Assembly (NCBI GenBank): GCA_009911065.1
Contig: QXWR01000008.1
Location: 1-64,000 of the forward strand
DNA from: Clostridiaceae bacterium
Lineage (GTDB): Bacteria; Bacillota; Clostridia; Lachnospirales; Lachnospiraceae
Direction of reading: 5' to 3'
Length of the DNA stretch: 64,000 nt
Shown here: piece by piece, positions 8,810-18,190 of the stretch
How the letters are laid out: every line of letters begins with the position of its first letter
How positions within the stretch are numbered: position 1 is the first letter of the stretch
Position numbers and translations under genes: made by a program
The notes under the pieces: generated by a model
What the model was told of the DNA's origin: nothing
Seen by the model: the letters and a program-made list of their open reading frames with translations, nothing else
The model's database searches: none

Positions 8810-9658
8810 ATGATAACAAAGACCATTCCTCATTTTAACATTGCCCAAATCGGCCAGTCCGGACAATGTTTCCGAATGTCTCCCATAAATCCCCAATCCA
8901 ATGACAGCTCCTCCCATTACCAGGTCATTGCCCAAAATCATTATTTGGAAGTCAAACAGGACCTAAAATCCTGCACCTTTTTTTGCGACGAAGAAGAGTT
9001 TGAAACGTTCTGGAAAAATTATTTTCATCTGGACCAGGATTACAATGCCTATATCTGCCAGATTGACCAGGACGATCTCTATCTGATTCAGGCTGCAAAA
9101 ACCGGGTCCGGCATTCGGATACTCCGGCAGGATTTATGGGAAATGATCGTTTCCTTTTTGATTTCCCAACAAAACAACATTGTCCGAATCCGCCGATGCA
9201 TTGAAAATCTCTGCAGTCATTACGGTCCTTTGCTCTCCTCCCCGTCCGGAGTGTCCTATTATGGATTTCCAGAGCCAAAAACCCTTGCTGCTCTTGAGGA
9301 TGATGACCTTATGGCCTGCAATTTGGGATACCGGAGCAAATACGTCATCCGAACTGCCAAATCCATTGCAAATGGTACGGTCAGCTTAAATGCTCTATCC
9401 ACATTTCCCTACGAAAAAGCCCGCCTGGAACTTTTAAAGCTTTATGGCGTGGGAGAAAAAGTGGCGGATTGTATCTGTCTTTTTGCCCTGGGCCATTTAC
9501 AGGCGTTTCCTGTGGACACCCACATCCGCCAGGTTCTGACCCGCTCCTATCCTCAGGGATTCCCCGAACGCTATAAAGCCATTCAGGGCGTGCTGCAGCA
9601 ATACATCTTCTATTATGAGCTGCATGGCGGCAAAGAATGTCCCGCCTGCACAAAGTAA
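8810..9658 (+). CDS. ogg: 8-oxoguanine DNA glycosylase / AP lyase of the Ogg1 type
   Basis: 282 residues. The C-terminal half is a helix-hairpin-helix-GPD glycosylase: LLKLYGVGEKVADCICLFAL carries the Ogg-type catalytic lysine (K217) and QAFPVDTHIRQV the catalytic aspartate (D236). Lysine plus aspartate indicates a bifunctional glycosylase/lyase acting on oxidised purines such as 8-oxoG. The N-terminal half is the beta-rich Ogg_N-like domain. A single CPAC near the C-terminus is not enough for an iron-sulfur cluster of the Nth/MutY type. AAAGGA precedes the ATG, and the next gene has its own promoter, so it is probably monocistronic. Confidence 0.88.
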   Translation: MITKTIPHFNIAQIGQSGQCFRMSPINPQSNDSSSHYQVIAQNHYLEVKQDLKSCTFFCDEEEFETFWKNYFHLDQDYNAYICQIDQDDLYLIQAAKTGSGIRILRQDLWEMIVSFLISQQNNIVRIRRCIENLCSHYGPLLSSPSGVSYYGFPEPKTLAALEDDDLMACNLGYRSKYVIRTAKSIANGTVSLNALSTFPYEKARLELLKLYGVGEKVADCICLFALGHLQAFPVDTHIRQVLTRSYPQGFPERYKAIQGVLQQYIFYYELHGGKECPACTK

Positions 9659-9848
9659 AAAACATCGCCCAGAGCGTGGATTCAAGTTTATCCTGGCATC
9701 GGTATGTTTTAGCGCTTCGTTCCTTTATGTTGCGGATACGTTTTTATGCAACTTCCACAACACACAACCTCTGATTTGATTTTTTTGATCATTTCTTTAT
9801 AGATTTTAACATATTTTTAACAAAATACAGATTCTCTATAGAAGGTTA

Positions 9849-9877
9849 TTGACAAAAAAATCTTCCGCCGATAAAAT
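9849..9877 (+). promoter_or_regulatory. Strong sigma-A type promoter of the flavin reductase gene
   Basis: A perfect TTGACA (9849-9854), a 17-base spacer and TAAAAT (9872-9877) lie 32 bases before the GTG start. The ribosome-binding site AGGGAGG follows. The rest of 9659-9848 is AT-rich; TTGAT...GATCA near 9777-9792 could be an FNR/Crp-like dyad, but it is imperfect. Confidence 0.75.
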
Positions 9878-9908
9878 AGACATATACTATTGACAAGGGA
9901 GGTTTATT

Positions 9909-12113
9909 GTGGAAAACAACGATCAGAAAAAAAAGCTTCTCACAGGACTTGGCATTATGGCGGCTGCTTCCGTAGCCATTATTGCCTGTTCCGGCCCTGC
10001 TTATGACTCAATGAGTAAGATTGGCCGGGTTCAGGGAACCGAAAGCATCTACACCCCTGGCACATATGAAGCGGAAGCTCAGGGCTTTGGCGGTCCGGTA
10101 AAAGCAGTCGTCACTGTAGACGACGCCAACATCACTACACTGGACATTACCGGAGAGAGCGAGACTCCGGAATTTGGCGGCAAGGCCATCTCCTCGCTGA
10201 AAGCAGATATTTTGAAAAATCAGACCATTGAGCTGGATTCCATTTCCGGCGCCACCATCACCAGCGATGCAGTGAAAGAGGCCGTAGGCAAGGCCCTTGC
10301 CAAAGCGCGGGGCGAGGAAGTGACCGAAGAGACCGTTCCTGCTACAGCAGATGCAGGAGAGGGAACCTATGCCCCTGGCACTTACACAGCCCAGGTGCGC
10401 GGTATGAAAGCCATGACCGTTTCCGTCACCTTTGACGAAAACGCCATCACAGACATTCAGGTAGACCATGAGGAGACAGAAGGCATTGGTTCTCCTGTGG
10501 TGGAAAGCATGACCAAAGAAATTCTTGAACTTCAGGGACTGGGACTGGACGCGGTTTCCGGCGCTACCCTTACCTCAAACGCCATGATTGAAGGCGTAGC
10601 AGAATGTGCAAGACAGGCAGGAGCAGACGTAGACGCCCTTATGGCAATTAAACCAGCCCCCAAAGAGAAGGAAGCCGATCAGGAGTTAGAGACCGACGTG
10701 CTGGTTTTAGGCGCAGGCGGCGCTGGCATGGCAGCAGCAGTGACAGCTAACCAGAACGGCAAAGAAGTCATTGTGGTGGAAAAGACCAGCCAGATGGGCG
10801 GCAACACGATCCTGGCAGGCGGCGCTCTCAATGCAGTGGATGACGGAAGCGAAACCGCTCTTTCCAACAATGACAGCGTGGAACACCACTTTAACCAGAC
10901 TTATGAAGGAGGCGACAAACAGGGAGATCCGGAACTGGTACATATTTTAACGGACAATGCCTGGGACGGCGTGGAATGGTTAAAGAGCCTTGGCATGGAA
11001 TTTCAGCCAGGAACCTTTACTGTCACAGGAGGCATGTGGCAGAGAGCTCACAAACCGGTCGAACCAGAGGGCATCGGCTTTTTCAAAACCTATCAGGCAT
11101 ATATGGATGCCCATGAAGGCATTACCATGATGTACAATACCAAGGCAGAAGAACTGATTGTGGAAAACGGCGCTGTTGTCGGAGCGGTATGTACTGGGGA
11201 AACCGGCAACAAAGTTACCGTAAAAGCGAAAAACGGTGTTGTTTTAGCCACTGGCGGCTTTGGACAGAATGTGGAAATGCGTATGGCTGCCAACGAAGAG
11301 ACAAAGCTGTGGCCTTCTCTGGATGAAGCCATCCCCTCTACCAACACCTCAGCCATTACTGGCGACGGAATCCGCATGGCAGAAGCTGTTGGCGCAGATC
11401 TGGTACAAATGGGCAATATTCAGCTTCTTCCCCTGGGCGACCCTAACACAGGTTCTTTAAGCGGCAATATTGAACATGCGGTGGAGTCCCGAATCTTTGT
11501 CAACATAAACGGAGAGCGGTTTGTCAACGAAGGTGGACGTCGAGATGAGATGACTTTGGGATTGTTTGCCCAGCCGGAAACTACCATGTTTATTATCATG
11601 GACAGCGACGGCTATCCGACGGGAGAAGAATTAAACAACTTTGGAGAAACCATCAACAGTCTTGTGGCAGACGGACGTGCCTACAAAGCGGATACCTTAG
11701 AAGAACTGGCCGAACAGATTGGTGTGCCTGCCGAAAATCTGACTGCTGCTGTTGAAGAATACAACCGACATTGTCTGGGAGGCGATCTGGAAGGACAGCC
11801 AGACGAGTTTGGCCGTACTTTGTTTACAGACAGCGGCAAGGAAAACAACGGCATCAACAATCCGCCCTACTATGCTGCAGAGCGGGTTCCCACGGTTCAT
11901 CACACAATGGGCGGCGTGAAGATCAACGGCAATACTCAGGTAATCGACAAAAACGGAGAGGTGATTCCCAATCTGTTTGCAGCAGGAGAAGTTACGGGAG
12001 GCATTCACGGCAGCAACCGTTTAGGCGGCAATGCACTGACTGACACTGTAGTATTTGGGCGGATTGCCGGAGAGCAGGCATCTGCCAGCGAATCTGGAAT
12101 CAAGGGACAATAA
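9909..12113 (+). CDS. Secreted lipoprotein flavin reductase: two FMN-binding domains plus FAD-dependent fumarate/urocanate reductase-like domain
   Basis: 734 residues from a GTG start (AGGGAGG six bases upstream). The hydrophobic N-terminus ends in a lipobox (V-A-I-I-A-C, Cys27), placing it on the cell surface. Two FMN_bind domains follow, each with an ApbE flavinylation motif: SGATIT at 113-118 and SGATLT at 217-222, the final Thr being the expected FMN attachment site. From about 262 on is an FAD_binding_2 reductase domain (GAGGAGMAA at 268-276, GGNALTDTVVFGR near the end). The His-Pro-Thr of fumarate reductases is replaced by QLLPLGDPNTG, so the acceptor is probably another enoate, possibly urocanate-like (inference). 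Family knowledge links such proteins to anaerobic respiration fed by extracellular flavin electron transfer; no apbE or electron-transfer genes are in the window. Confidence 0.85.
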   Translation: MENNDQKKKLLTGLGIMAAASVAIIACSGPAYDSMSKIGRVQGTESIYTPGTYEAEAQGFGGPVKAVVTVDDANITTLDITGESETPEFGGKAISSLKADILKNQTIELDSISGATITSDAVKEAVGKALAKARGEEVTEETVPATADAGEGTYAPGTYTAQVRGMKAMTVSVTFDENAITDIQVDHEETEGIGSPVVESMTKEILELQGLGLDAVSGATLTSNAMIEGVAECARQAGADVDALMAIKPAPKEKEADQELETDVLVLGAGGAGMAAAVTANQNGKEVIVVEKTSQMGGNTILAGGALNAVDDGSETALSNNDSVEHHFNQTYEGGDKQGDPELVHILTDNAWDGVEWLKSLGMEFQPGTFTVTGGMWQRAHKPVEPEGIGFFKTYQAYMDAHEGITMMYNTKAEELIVENGAVVGAVCTGETGNKVTVKAKNGVVLATGGFGQNVEMRMAANEETKLWPSLDEAIPSTNTSAITGDGIRMAEAVGADLVQMGNIQLLPLGDPNTGSLSGNIEHAVESRIFVNINGERFVNEGGRRDEMTLGLFAQPETTMFIIMDSDGYPTGEELNNFGETINSLVADGRAYKADTLEELAEQIGVPAENLTAAVEEYNRHCLGGDLEGQPDEFGRTLFTDSGKENNGINNPPYYAAERVPTVHHTMGGVKINGNTQVIDKNGEVIPNLFAAGEVTGGIHGSNRLGGNALTDTVVFGRIAGEQASASESGIKGQ

Positions 12114-12132
12114 TACGACTGGTGTTCCATAT

Positions 12133-12171
12133 AAAAAAGGAGCGGCAAATAAAAACTGCCGCTCCTTTTTT
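12133..12171. terminator. Bidirectional rho-independent terminator between the reductase gene and era
   Basis: AAAAAAGGAGCGGCA (12133-12147) pairs perfectly with TGCCGCTCCTTTTTT (12157-12171) around a 9-base loop, between convergent genes. Confidence 0.9.
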
Positions 12172-12186
12172 ATACCTTCATCCACA

Positions 12187-13086
12187 TTAGCTGTTTTTTT
12201 GGTAGCCATAATTTTTCATCAGCAGCTCGTTGTCTCTCCATTCTTTCCGAACCTTCACCCAAAGCTGCAGATTCACCTGAGTCTCTACCATATCTTCGAT
12301 CTCTCTTCTGGCTGCCGAACCGATTTTCTTTAGCATACTTCCCCCCTTGCCAATGACAATTCCCTTATGGGAATCCCGCTCACAGACAATGGTTGCCTCA
12401 ATATCCATAATGCCGTTTTTCCGCTCCTGCATCTTCTCCACTGTCACAGCAATTCCATGTGGAATCTCTTCCTCCAAAAGCCGCAGGGCTTTTTCCCTCA
12501 CTAGCTCAGCCACAATCTGGCGCATAGGCTGGTCTGTCACTGTCTCCTCATCATAAAAAGGATGTCCATAGGGCAAATATTGAAAAATCAGCTCAGTCAG
12601 TTGATCTGTATTTTTCTTTTTCAGCGCTGACACTGGAATGATCTCAGCAAAAGGACAAATATCTTTATATGCGTCTATAAAGGTCAATATCTCCTTCCCA
12701 TCCTTTAAAGTGTCAATCTTATTGATCACCAGAATCACTGGCTGTTTTACCCGATTTAACTGCTGTGCAATATGCTGCTCTCCCGCTCCAATATAGGTAG
12801 TCGGCTCTACCAGCCACAAAATCACATCCACCTCGGAAAGGGTATGCTCCGCCACATTGACCATATACTCCCCCAGACGGTTTTTAGCCTTATGAATCCC
12901 TGGCGTATCCAGAAATACAATCTGTCCCCGGTTGTCCGTGTACACCGTCTGAATCCGGTTTCTGGTGGTCTGAGGCTTTGCGGAAGTAATGGCAATCTTC
13001 TGACCAATGAGATGATTCATCAATGTGGACTTCCCCACATTCGGTCTTCCTATTAAAGTTACAAAACCTGCTTTCTTCTGTTCCAT
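12187..13086 (-). CDS. era: GTPase Era, 16S rRNA maturation factor
   Basis: 299 residues from the ATG at 13086. The G1 motif GRPNVGKS lies close to the N-terminus, with DTPG (G3), NKID (G4) and a C-terminal KH domain containing VIGKGGSMLKKIG. Era binds the 3' end of 16S rRNA and couples 30S assembly to growth. The in-frame ATG at 13164 would add 26 residues not found in Era and would overlap the upstream gene, whereas GAGGG lies before the ATG at 13086. It is the last gene of the long operon, 7 bases after the M16C protease stop. Confidence 0.95.
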   Translation of the reverse strand: MEQKKAGFVTLIGRPNVGKSTLMNHLIGQKIAITSAKPQTTRNRIQTVYTDNRGQIVFLDTPGIHKAKNRLGEYMVNVAEHTLSEVDVILWLVEPTTYIGAGEQHIAQQLNRVKQPVILVINKIDTLKDGKEILTFIDAYKDICPFAEIIPVSALKKKNTDQLTELIFQYLPYGHPFYDEETVTDQPMRQIVAELVREKALRLLEEEIPHGIAVTVEKMQERKNGIMDIEATIVCERDSHKGIVIGKGGSMLKKIGSAARREIEDMVETQVNLQLWVKVRKEWRDNELLMKNYGYQKNS

Positions 13087-13093
13087 ATTTCCC

Positions 13094-16048
13094 TCAACTT
13101 TTGTTCCCGGAAAGATTTCCCACCTCTTTAAACACATCCCGGTTCGCCTCAATCTTATCCTCATTTCCCACTACGCAGAAACTTCCTGTGTCCAAAACAG
13201 CCCGAACCCATCCGGCTAATGCCCGAATGTCCTCCTTGGAGGCATGAAGAATCTGGTCCCGCTCTTCCTGAAGCATTTCCTCCGTCACCTGTGATAAATA
13301 GGCAGACAAAGCCCGACTTCCCTTTGCCGCTGGATTCAAAGGCGCATCCAGATTGCTGATGGCGCCGATTACATACTTGGTCATGTCTCGGTCATCCGGG
13401 TCAAACCCTTCCAAATAGTTTACAATTCCCTCGTACACTTGGTCTGTTTCCTTTAAGTTCGGGTCACGGTAAGACACCAAATATCCCTCCCCGGACCGTC
13501 CAAAACCGCTCATGCACCCATAAGCGCCTCCTTTTACCCGAATATTCAGCCACAGATAGTCATAACTTAAAATCACCTGCAAAATTTTAAGCGCTCCCGT
13601 ATAATCATAACCCGCCTTGCGGAAATTGCCGCACCGGGCCACATAATTTACCTGGGAAGAGGTTTTTAACCCTTCATTGCGGTTTTCTGCCACATGGACA
13701 AACGGATATTTTTTGCCGCTTCCTTCCGGAAGGTGGTCTGTCAGCTTCCTCATTCCTTTTGGCAGACATTCATATCCTTTTTCATCTGCTGTATAACTGA
13801 TCAACAGGTTGGAACGGGTAAACAGACGTTTGCTCACCTGTTTTAACTTCTCTATCACCTGTTTCTTTCGGTCGTCGAAATTCCGGCAAATCTCCTCTAA
13901 AAACCAGAAATAACTGGTTCCTCCCACCATCTCGTTGAAATATGCGGTGGGTGAAAAATAGGAACTGGCTCTGGACACTGCTGTACTGTGGCCTGCATTT
14001 TCCAGCTTCATCTTAGCCCTGGAACGAGTCTCCTCCAAAACCTCCCGAAGCCGTTTCTCATTGTCATAAATGGAATGGCCCAAAATCTCTTCCAAAATCT
14101 CAAAACCAAAATCCAGCTTGTCATACAACACCCGCACCGAAGCCATCAAAACCCCAGTAAATTTCTCCGGCTCCTTCAGATTTCCATACGAAGCCACGGA
14201 AAAATCCACGCCTCCGCTGTTTAAATAAATCTCGCTGGTCAAATCGGTATAGGAATAGTGTTTTGTGTCTATGCCCCCTAAAACGGACTTTAAAAGCCCT
14301 ACATAATACAAATCCTCCTGCTCAATCCCATCGGTCCGAAACATCACCTTCAAATATCCGATGCCAGAAGTAAAGAAATTATGGTGCAGAACCTGGACTC
14401 CATTTTCCTGTTTTAAGGTCCAGTGAATCTTCTCCGCCTCTTTTCCAATATCCTCCCTGGTCAAAAGAGGAATCTTTGCCAGATCTTCCAAAGAGGTGGG
14501 AGTGTCCTGATAAATTTCCAGCTCCTTTGTAGCTGTCACCAGATCTTTGATTTCTTTTTCACTTAAAGAAGCCTTATAGCTGGCCAGATGCTTTGCCACC
14601 TTTGCTTCCTGCTCTGCGGTAAGATTCTTTTTAGGGCTTAAAATTACCACGGCCTCAAAGGGATTGTCCAAAAGATAATCCCGGATCAGCTGCTCAAAAT
14701 ATCCCTCGTCCACTGCTTTTTTCAGTGTATCAAAGGTTTTCTGATACTCTAAATGGATCATGGGATCTCCGTCATAGAGCCAGCTGTCCAAACTCTGCAG
14801 TCCCCACATAAGTCCTTTGGGAGTCGAGCCATAATCTGCCTCCCGGTATTTAAACTCATAAAAATTCAGCCCTGCCATCAGGCTTTTTCTATCAATTCCC
14901 TGATCTGCCAGCCTGCGCAGCGTACCTTTTACCACTGCCAGAAACTCTCCCCGCTGCTGCCGGTCTGCATCTTTGGCAATCACCGTAAAATAAGGCTGCA
15001 AAATCCCGCTCTCATAGCCTCCAAGTACATCCTTGCCAATTCCCGCATCAATCAAAGCCTGCTTTAAAGGCGCTCCGGGAGTTCCAAGGAGGGTGTACTC
15101 CAATATTTGAAAGGCCACATAAAGCACAGGGTCCAAATCCGTTCCCACCACTGTGCTCAAAGAAAGGAATGTTTTATTTTCCTCCGGCTCCTCCCCGGTG
15201 ATGGAATAAAAAATTTCCTCCTCTGCTGGTTTCTCAAATGCCTTCTGAAAAGGAATCTTGGAATCCACCTGCCTCTCCTCATAATGGCACAAATATTCCT
15301 CATCCAGCCAGGAAAGTTTTTCGGCCATGTCCATATCTCCGTAGAGATAGATATAACTGTTGCTGGGATGATAATAGGTTTTGTGAAAATCCAGGAACTT
15401 CTCATAGGTCAGCTCCGGAATCGCCGCCGGATCACCGCCAGAATCCCGGCCATAACAGTTATCTGGAAACAGCACGCTCTGAGTATACCGGTCCAGCATT
15501 CCTTCCGGAGCAGAATAAGCTCCCTTCATCTCATTGTACACCACTCCATTGTAAATGACTGGAGACTCCTCATCTTCCAGTTCATAATGCCAGCCCTCCT
15601 GCCGAAAGATTTTCTCTTCCCGGTAAATATTGGGATGAAGCACAGCATCCATGTACACATCCATAAGATTTTGAAAATCTTTCTCATTACAGCTTGCCAC
15701 CGGATACACCGTCTTGTCCGGATAAGTCATAGCATTTAAAAAAGTGTTCAGAGAACCTTTGACCAATTCCACAAAAGGGTCCTTTAAAGGAAATTTCTCT
15801 GATCCACACAACACGCTGTGCTCCAAAATATGGGGCAGTCCTGTATTGTCATCTGGGGGTGTCCGAAAACCAATACAAAATACCTTATTGTCATCCTCAT
15901 TGGAGAGAAGAAACACTTTTGCCTTTGTCTTTTTATGTTCCAGCACAAAGCCGTCTGACTGCATCTCCTCAATTCTTCGGTAGTCTATCACCTGATAAGA
16001 GGAAAGCTTTTTCAGACTTTCCAGCTGACTGCTCTTTTCCTGATTCAT
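13094..16048 (-). CDS. Insulinase-family (M16C) zinc metalloprotease, presequence-protease-like
   Basis: 984 residues, matching the single-chain M16C family with two active-like and inactive-like halves. The inverted zinc motif HILEH gives His73, Glu76 and His77, and the downstream NEMKGAYS supplies the expected third ligand glutamate. No signal peptide is present, so the protein should degrade small peptides in the cytoplasm. It is encoded 64 bases after ydcF and 7 bases before era in the same operon, which is a position it occupies in many Lachnospiraceae (recall). The role is inferred from relatives; physiological substrates are not known. Confidence 0.88.
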   Translation of the reverse strand: MNQEKSSQLESLKKLSSYQVIDYRRIEEMQSDGFVLEHKKTKAKVFLLSNEDDNKVFCIGFRTPPDDNTGLPHILEHSVLCGSEKFPLKDPFVELVKGSLNTFLNAMTYPDKTVYPVASCNEKDFQNLMDVYMDAVLHPNIYREEKIFRQEGWHYELEDEESPVIYNGVVYNEMKGAYSAPEGMLDRYTQSVLFPDNCYGRDSGGDPAAIPELTYEKFLDFHKTYYHPSNSYIYLYGDMDMAEKLSWLDEEYLCHYEERQVDSKIPFQKAFEKPAEEEIFYSITGEEPEENKTFLSLSTVVGTDLDPVLYVAFQILEYTLLGTPGAPLKQALIDAGIGKDVLGGYESGILQPYFTVIAKDADRQQRGEFLAVVKGTLRRLADQGIDRKSLMAGLNFYEFKYREADYGSTPKGLMWGLQSLDSWLYDGDPMIHLEYQKTFDTLKKAVDEGYFEQLIRDYLLDNPFEAVVILSPKKNLTAEQEAKVAKHLASYKASLSEKEIKDLVTATKELEIYQDTPTSLEDLAKIPLLTREDIGKEAEKIHWTLKQENGVQVLHHNFFTSGIGYLKVMFRTDGIEQEDLYYVGLLKSVLGGIDTKHYSYTDLTSEIYLNSGGVDFSVASYGNLKEPEKFTGVLMASVRVLYDKLDFGFEILEEILGHSIYDNEKRLREVLEETRSRAKMKLENAGHSTAVSRASSYFSPTAYFNEMVGGTSYFWFLEEICRNFDDRKKQVIEKLKQVSKRLFTRSNLLISYTADEKGYECLPKGMRKLTDHLPEGSGKKYPFVHVAENRNEGLKTSSQVNYVARCGNFRKAGYDYTGALKILQVILSYDYLWLNIRVKGGAYGCMSGFGRSGEGYLVSYRDPNLKETDQVYEGIVNYLEGFDPDDRDMTKYVIGAISNLDAPLNPAAKGSRALSAYLSQVTEEMLQEERDQILHASKEDIRALAGWVRAVLDTGSFCVVGNEDKIEANRDVFKEVGNLSGNKS

Positions 16049-16112
16049 TTTCGATTCTCCTTTTTGCTCAAATTCTGCTGCCCCTTTGGCATCTCTTTTA
16101 CCGCCTCTTCTT

Positions 16113-16949
16113 CTACAGGTTTCCCGCCAGCCGCTCTTTTAAAACCGCCAGACCATCCCGAAAACAAAAATGTACAAACAAAATCCGGTCGGATGGAGAT
16201 GCAATGCCGCAGATTCCCTCCATACCCTGCTTTTTGGCAATCTGCATGGCCCGGTACAAATGAAAATTGCTGGTGAGAATCCCAACCTGGTACGTGTGCT
16301 GCCGGCTCTGCCCCAGCACAGACGGCAGATAAGCTGGCAGCGCCCGCTCGTCCTGATGGTTTTCTTCCTTTTTTTTCTGCTTTATAGAGTCAATGAGCAA
16401 CCGGCTGTATGCAATATTTTCCATGGTACTAAGAGAACTGGTTTCCAGAACCATCCGCTCCTCCGGCACGCCTTGAAGAAGCAAATACCGCTTCATCATC
16501 ACAGCCTCCGGCTCTCCCTGGCTGTTCGTTCTGCCTCCGGATAAGATTAAAATCGTCTCCGGATTTTGGAAAAGATATTCTGCCGCCTTGTCAAGACGCA
16601 GACGAAGCGTGGTTCCAGGCGCCTCTCCTCTCACCGGAGCGCCCAGGACAATTACATATTCCAGTCCGGATTCCGCCACCTGGGGAACTCTTCCGATGAT
16701 CAGAATCTGCAGGGCCAAAAGAATCACCATTCCAGTGGCGCACAGGGTCACAAGAGAAACCGGCAGGCGCAATGGCAGCTTTCTTGGATGTTTTTGGTAA
16801 TAGTAAACACTCCATCCAGTCACTCCCAGTCCCGCCGCAAAAAAAAGCCAGATCGAAGCATACGCCGTGCCAATCCCTGCATAAACTCCAATGACAATAA
16901 AATAGGCAAGACAGATCACTGCCCCCGCCGCCAGAACCCCGGTCAGCAT
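16113..16949 (-). CDS. YdcF/ElyC/SanA-like (DUF218) membrane protein
   Basis: 278 residues. Three hydrophobic segments (about 3-28, 30-50 and 62-87) precede an extracellular DUF218 domain that starts with YVIVLGAPVRGEAPG and contains ILILSGGRTNSQGE and LTSNFHLYRA, the standard YdcF-type signature. DUF218 proteins are thought to act in cell envelope polysaccharide metabolism; the reaction is unknown. The ATG overlaps the trhP stop by 7 bases, so translation is coupled. Confidence 0.82.
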   Translation of the reverse strand: MLTGVLAAGAVICLAYFIVIGVYAGIGTAYASIWLFFAAGLGVTGWSVYYYQKHPRKLPLRLPVSLVTLCATGMVILLALQILIIGRVPQVAESGLEYVIVLGAPVRGEAPGTTLRLRLDKAAEYLFQNPETILILSGGRTNSQGEPEAVMMKRYLLLQGVPEERMVLETSSLSTMENIAYSRLLIDSIKQKKKEENHQDERALPAYLPSVLGQSRQHTYQVGILTSNFHLYRAMQIAKKQGMEGICGIASPSDRILFVHFCFRDGLAVLKERLAGNL

Positions 16950-18190
16950 CCATCCTGCCCCCTTTCTCTCTCATCCCGCCGTAAAATATCATACGCTTTG
17001 AGAGGGATTCCCAAATCCACCAAAAGAATCTGTCTGGCATGGGGAGCGCTTTCCATAGGAGTTCCCTCCTCATCATAAATCCCCCGGACCTTTACGGTCA
17101 GGTTTCGCCCGTCCGGCTTCATAACTTCAATCTCTTCTCCCACCAGAAACTTGTTTTTCTGTTCGATCCGAATCCGCCCGTCTTCGGTCACCTGTTCCAC
17201 AGTTCCAAGATAGGTATAATTTTTCTCATAAGTGCTTTCCCCGTAAATTTGTGCGTTCTCATCTGGTTTTCCAAAATAAAATCCCGTGGTAAACTGCCGG
17301 TTGGTACACTTTTTAATCTCTTCCTGGTACCATAGAAGATTGGCTTTATAAAGCTCCGGACTTTTCTCATAATCATCCATGGCCTTCCGGTAAGCCCTGG
17401 TCACTACAGCCACATAGAGGGCCGTCTTCATGCGCCCCTCCACCTTAAAACTGTCAATTCCCGCCTCTAAAAGCTCCGGAATATGATCAATCATGCAAAG
17501 ATCTTTGGAATTAAAAATAAATGTTCCCCGCTCATTTTCAAACACCGGCATATACTCTCCCGGTCGGGTCTCCTCCATCAGATGATAGCTCCACCGGCAG
17601 GGATGGGTACACGCCCCCCGGTTGGCATCCCGGCCAGTGAGAAAACTGCTTAACAGACACCGGCCGGAATAGGAAATGCACATGGCTCCATGAACAAAAC
17701 TTTCAATCTCAAGGTCTGGGGGAATATGGTCCCGGATTTCCCGAATTTCTCCCAAGGACAGTTCTCTGGCTGACACTACTCGCTTAACCCCCAGTTCATG
17801 CCAGAACCGGTAAGTGCCGTAATTGGTATTGTTGGCCTGAGTGCTGATGTGAATGTCAATCTTAGGAGTCACCCGCTTGGCAATACAAAAAATTCCTGGA
17901 TCGGAAATAATCAGCGCATCTGGACCATAGGATTTTAACTCTTCAAAATACTCCTCTGCCCCTTTCAGATCCCCGTTATGGGCCAAAATATTGGCCGTCA
18001 CATACACCCGGACTCCATGGGCATGGGCAAAATCAATCCCTTCCTTCATCTCGTCTCCGGTAAAATTTCTGGCTTTGGCCCGGAGTCCAAAAGCCTCCCC
18101 GCCTAAATACACCGCATCTGCGCCGTACATTACAGCCGTCTTTAAAATATCCAGACTTCCTGCTGGAATCAAAAGCTCAGCCTTTTTCAT
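16943..18190 (-). CDS. trhP: Peptidase U32-family tRNA hydroxylation protein (TrhP/YrrO type)
   Basis: 415 residues. The family core is clear: AELLIPAGSLDILKTAVMYGADAVYLGG at the N-terminus, then ESFVHGAMCISYSGRCLLS and NRGACTHPCRW with the conserved cysteines, then FNSKDLCMIDHIPEL and SFKVEGRMK. Although named peptidases, U32 proteins beside a YrrM-type methyltransferase are known to hydroxylate U34 of tRNA from prephenate-dependent chemistry, giving ho5U that TrmR methylates to mo5U. That gene order (mltG, trmR, trhP) matches Bacillus yrrL-yrrM-yrrN-yrrO, which supports the call. The start overlaps the trmR end by 14 bases. Confidence 0.85.
   Translation of the reverse strand: MKKAELLIPAGSLDILKTAVMYGADAVYLGGEAFGLRAKARNFTGDEMKEGIDFAHAHGVRVYVTANILAHNGDLKGAEEYFEELKSYGPDALIISDPGIFCIAKRVTPKIDIHISTQANNTNYGTYRFWHELGVKRVVSARELSLGEIREIRDHIPPDLEIESFVHGAMCISYSGRCLLSSFLTGRDANRGACTHPCRWSYHLMEETRPGEYMPVFENERGTFIFNSKDLCMIDHIPELLEAGIDSFKVEGRMKTALYVAVVTRAYRKAMDDYEKSPELYKANLLWYQEEIKKCTNRQFTTGFYFGKPDENAQIYGESTYEKNYTYLGTVEQVTEDGRIRIEQKNKFLVGEEIEVMKPDGRNLTVKVRGIYDEEGTPMESAPHARQILLVDLGIPLKAYDILRRDERERGQDGC

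Noticed and set aside
13087-13164. N-terminal extension of Era to the upstream ATG
   Set aside because: It overlaps the protease gene and is not part of the Era family; the ATG at 13086 has the ribosome-binding site.
15107-15739. 210-codon open frame on the plus strand
   Set aside because: It is antisense to the M16C protease gene, has no ribosome-binding site and no protein-like composition.
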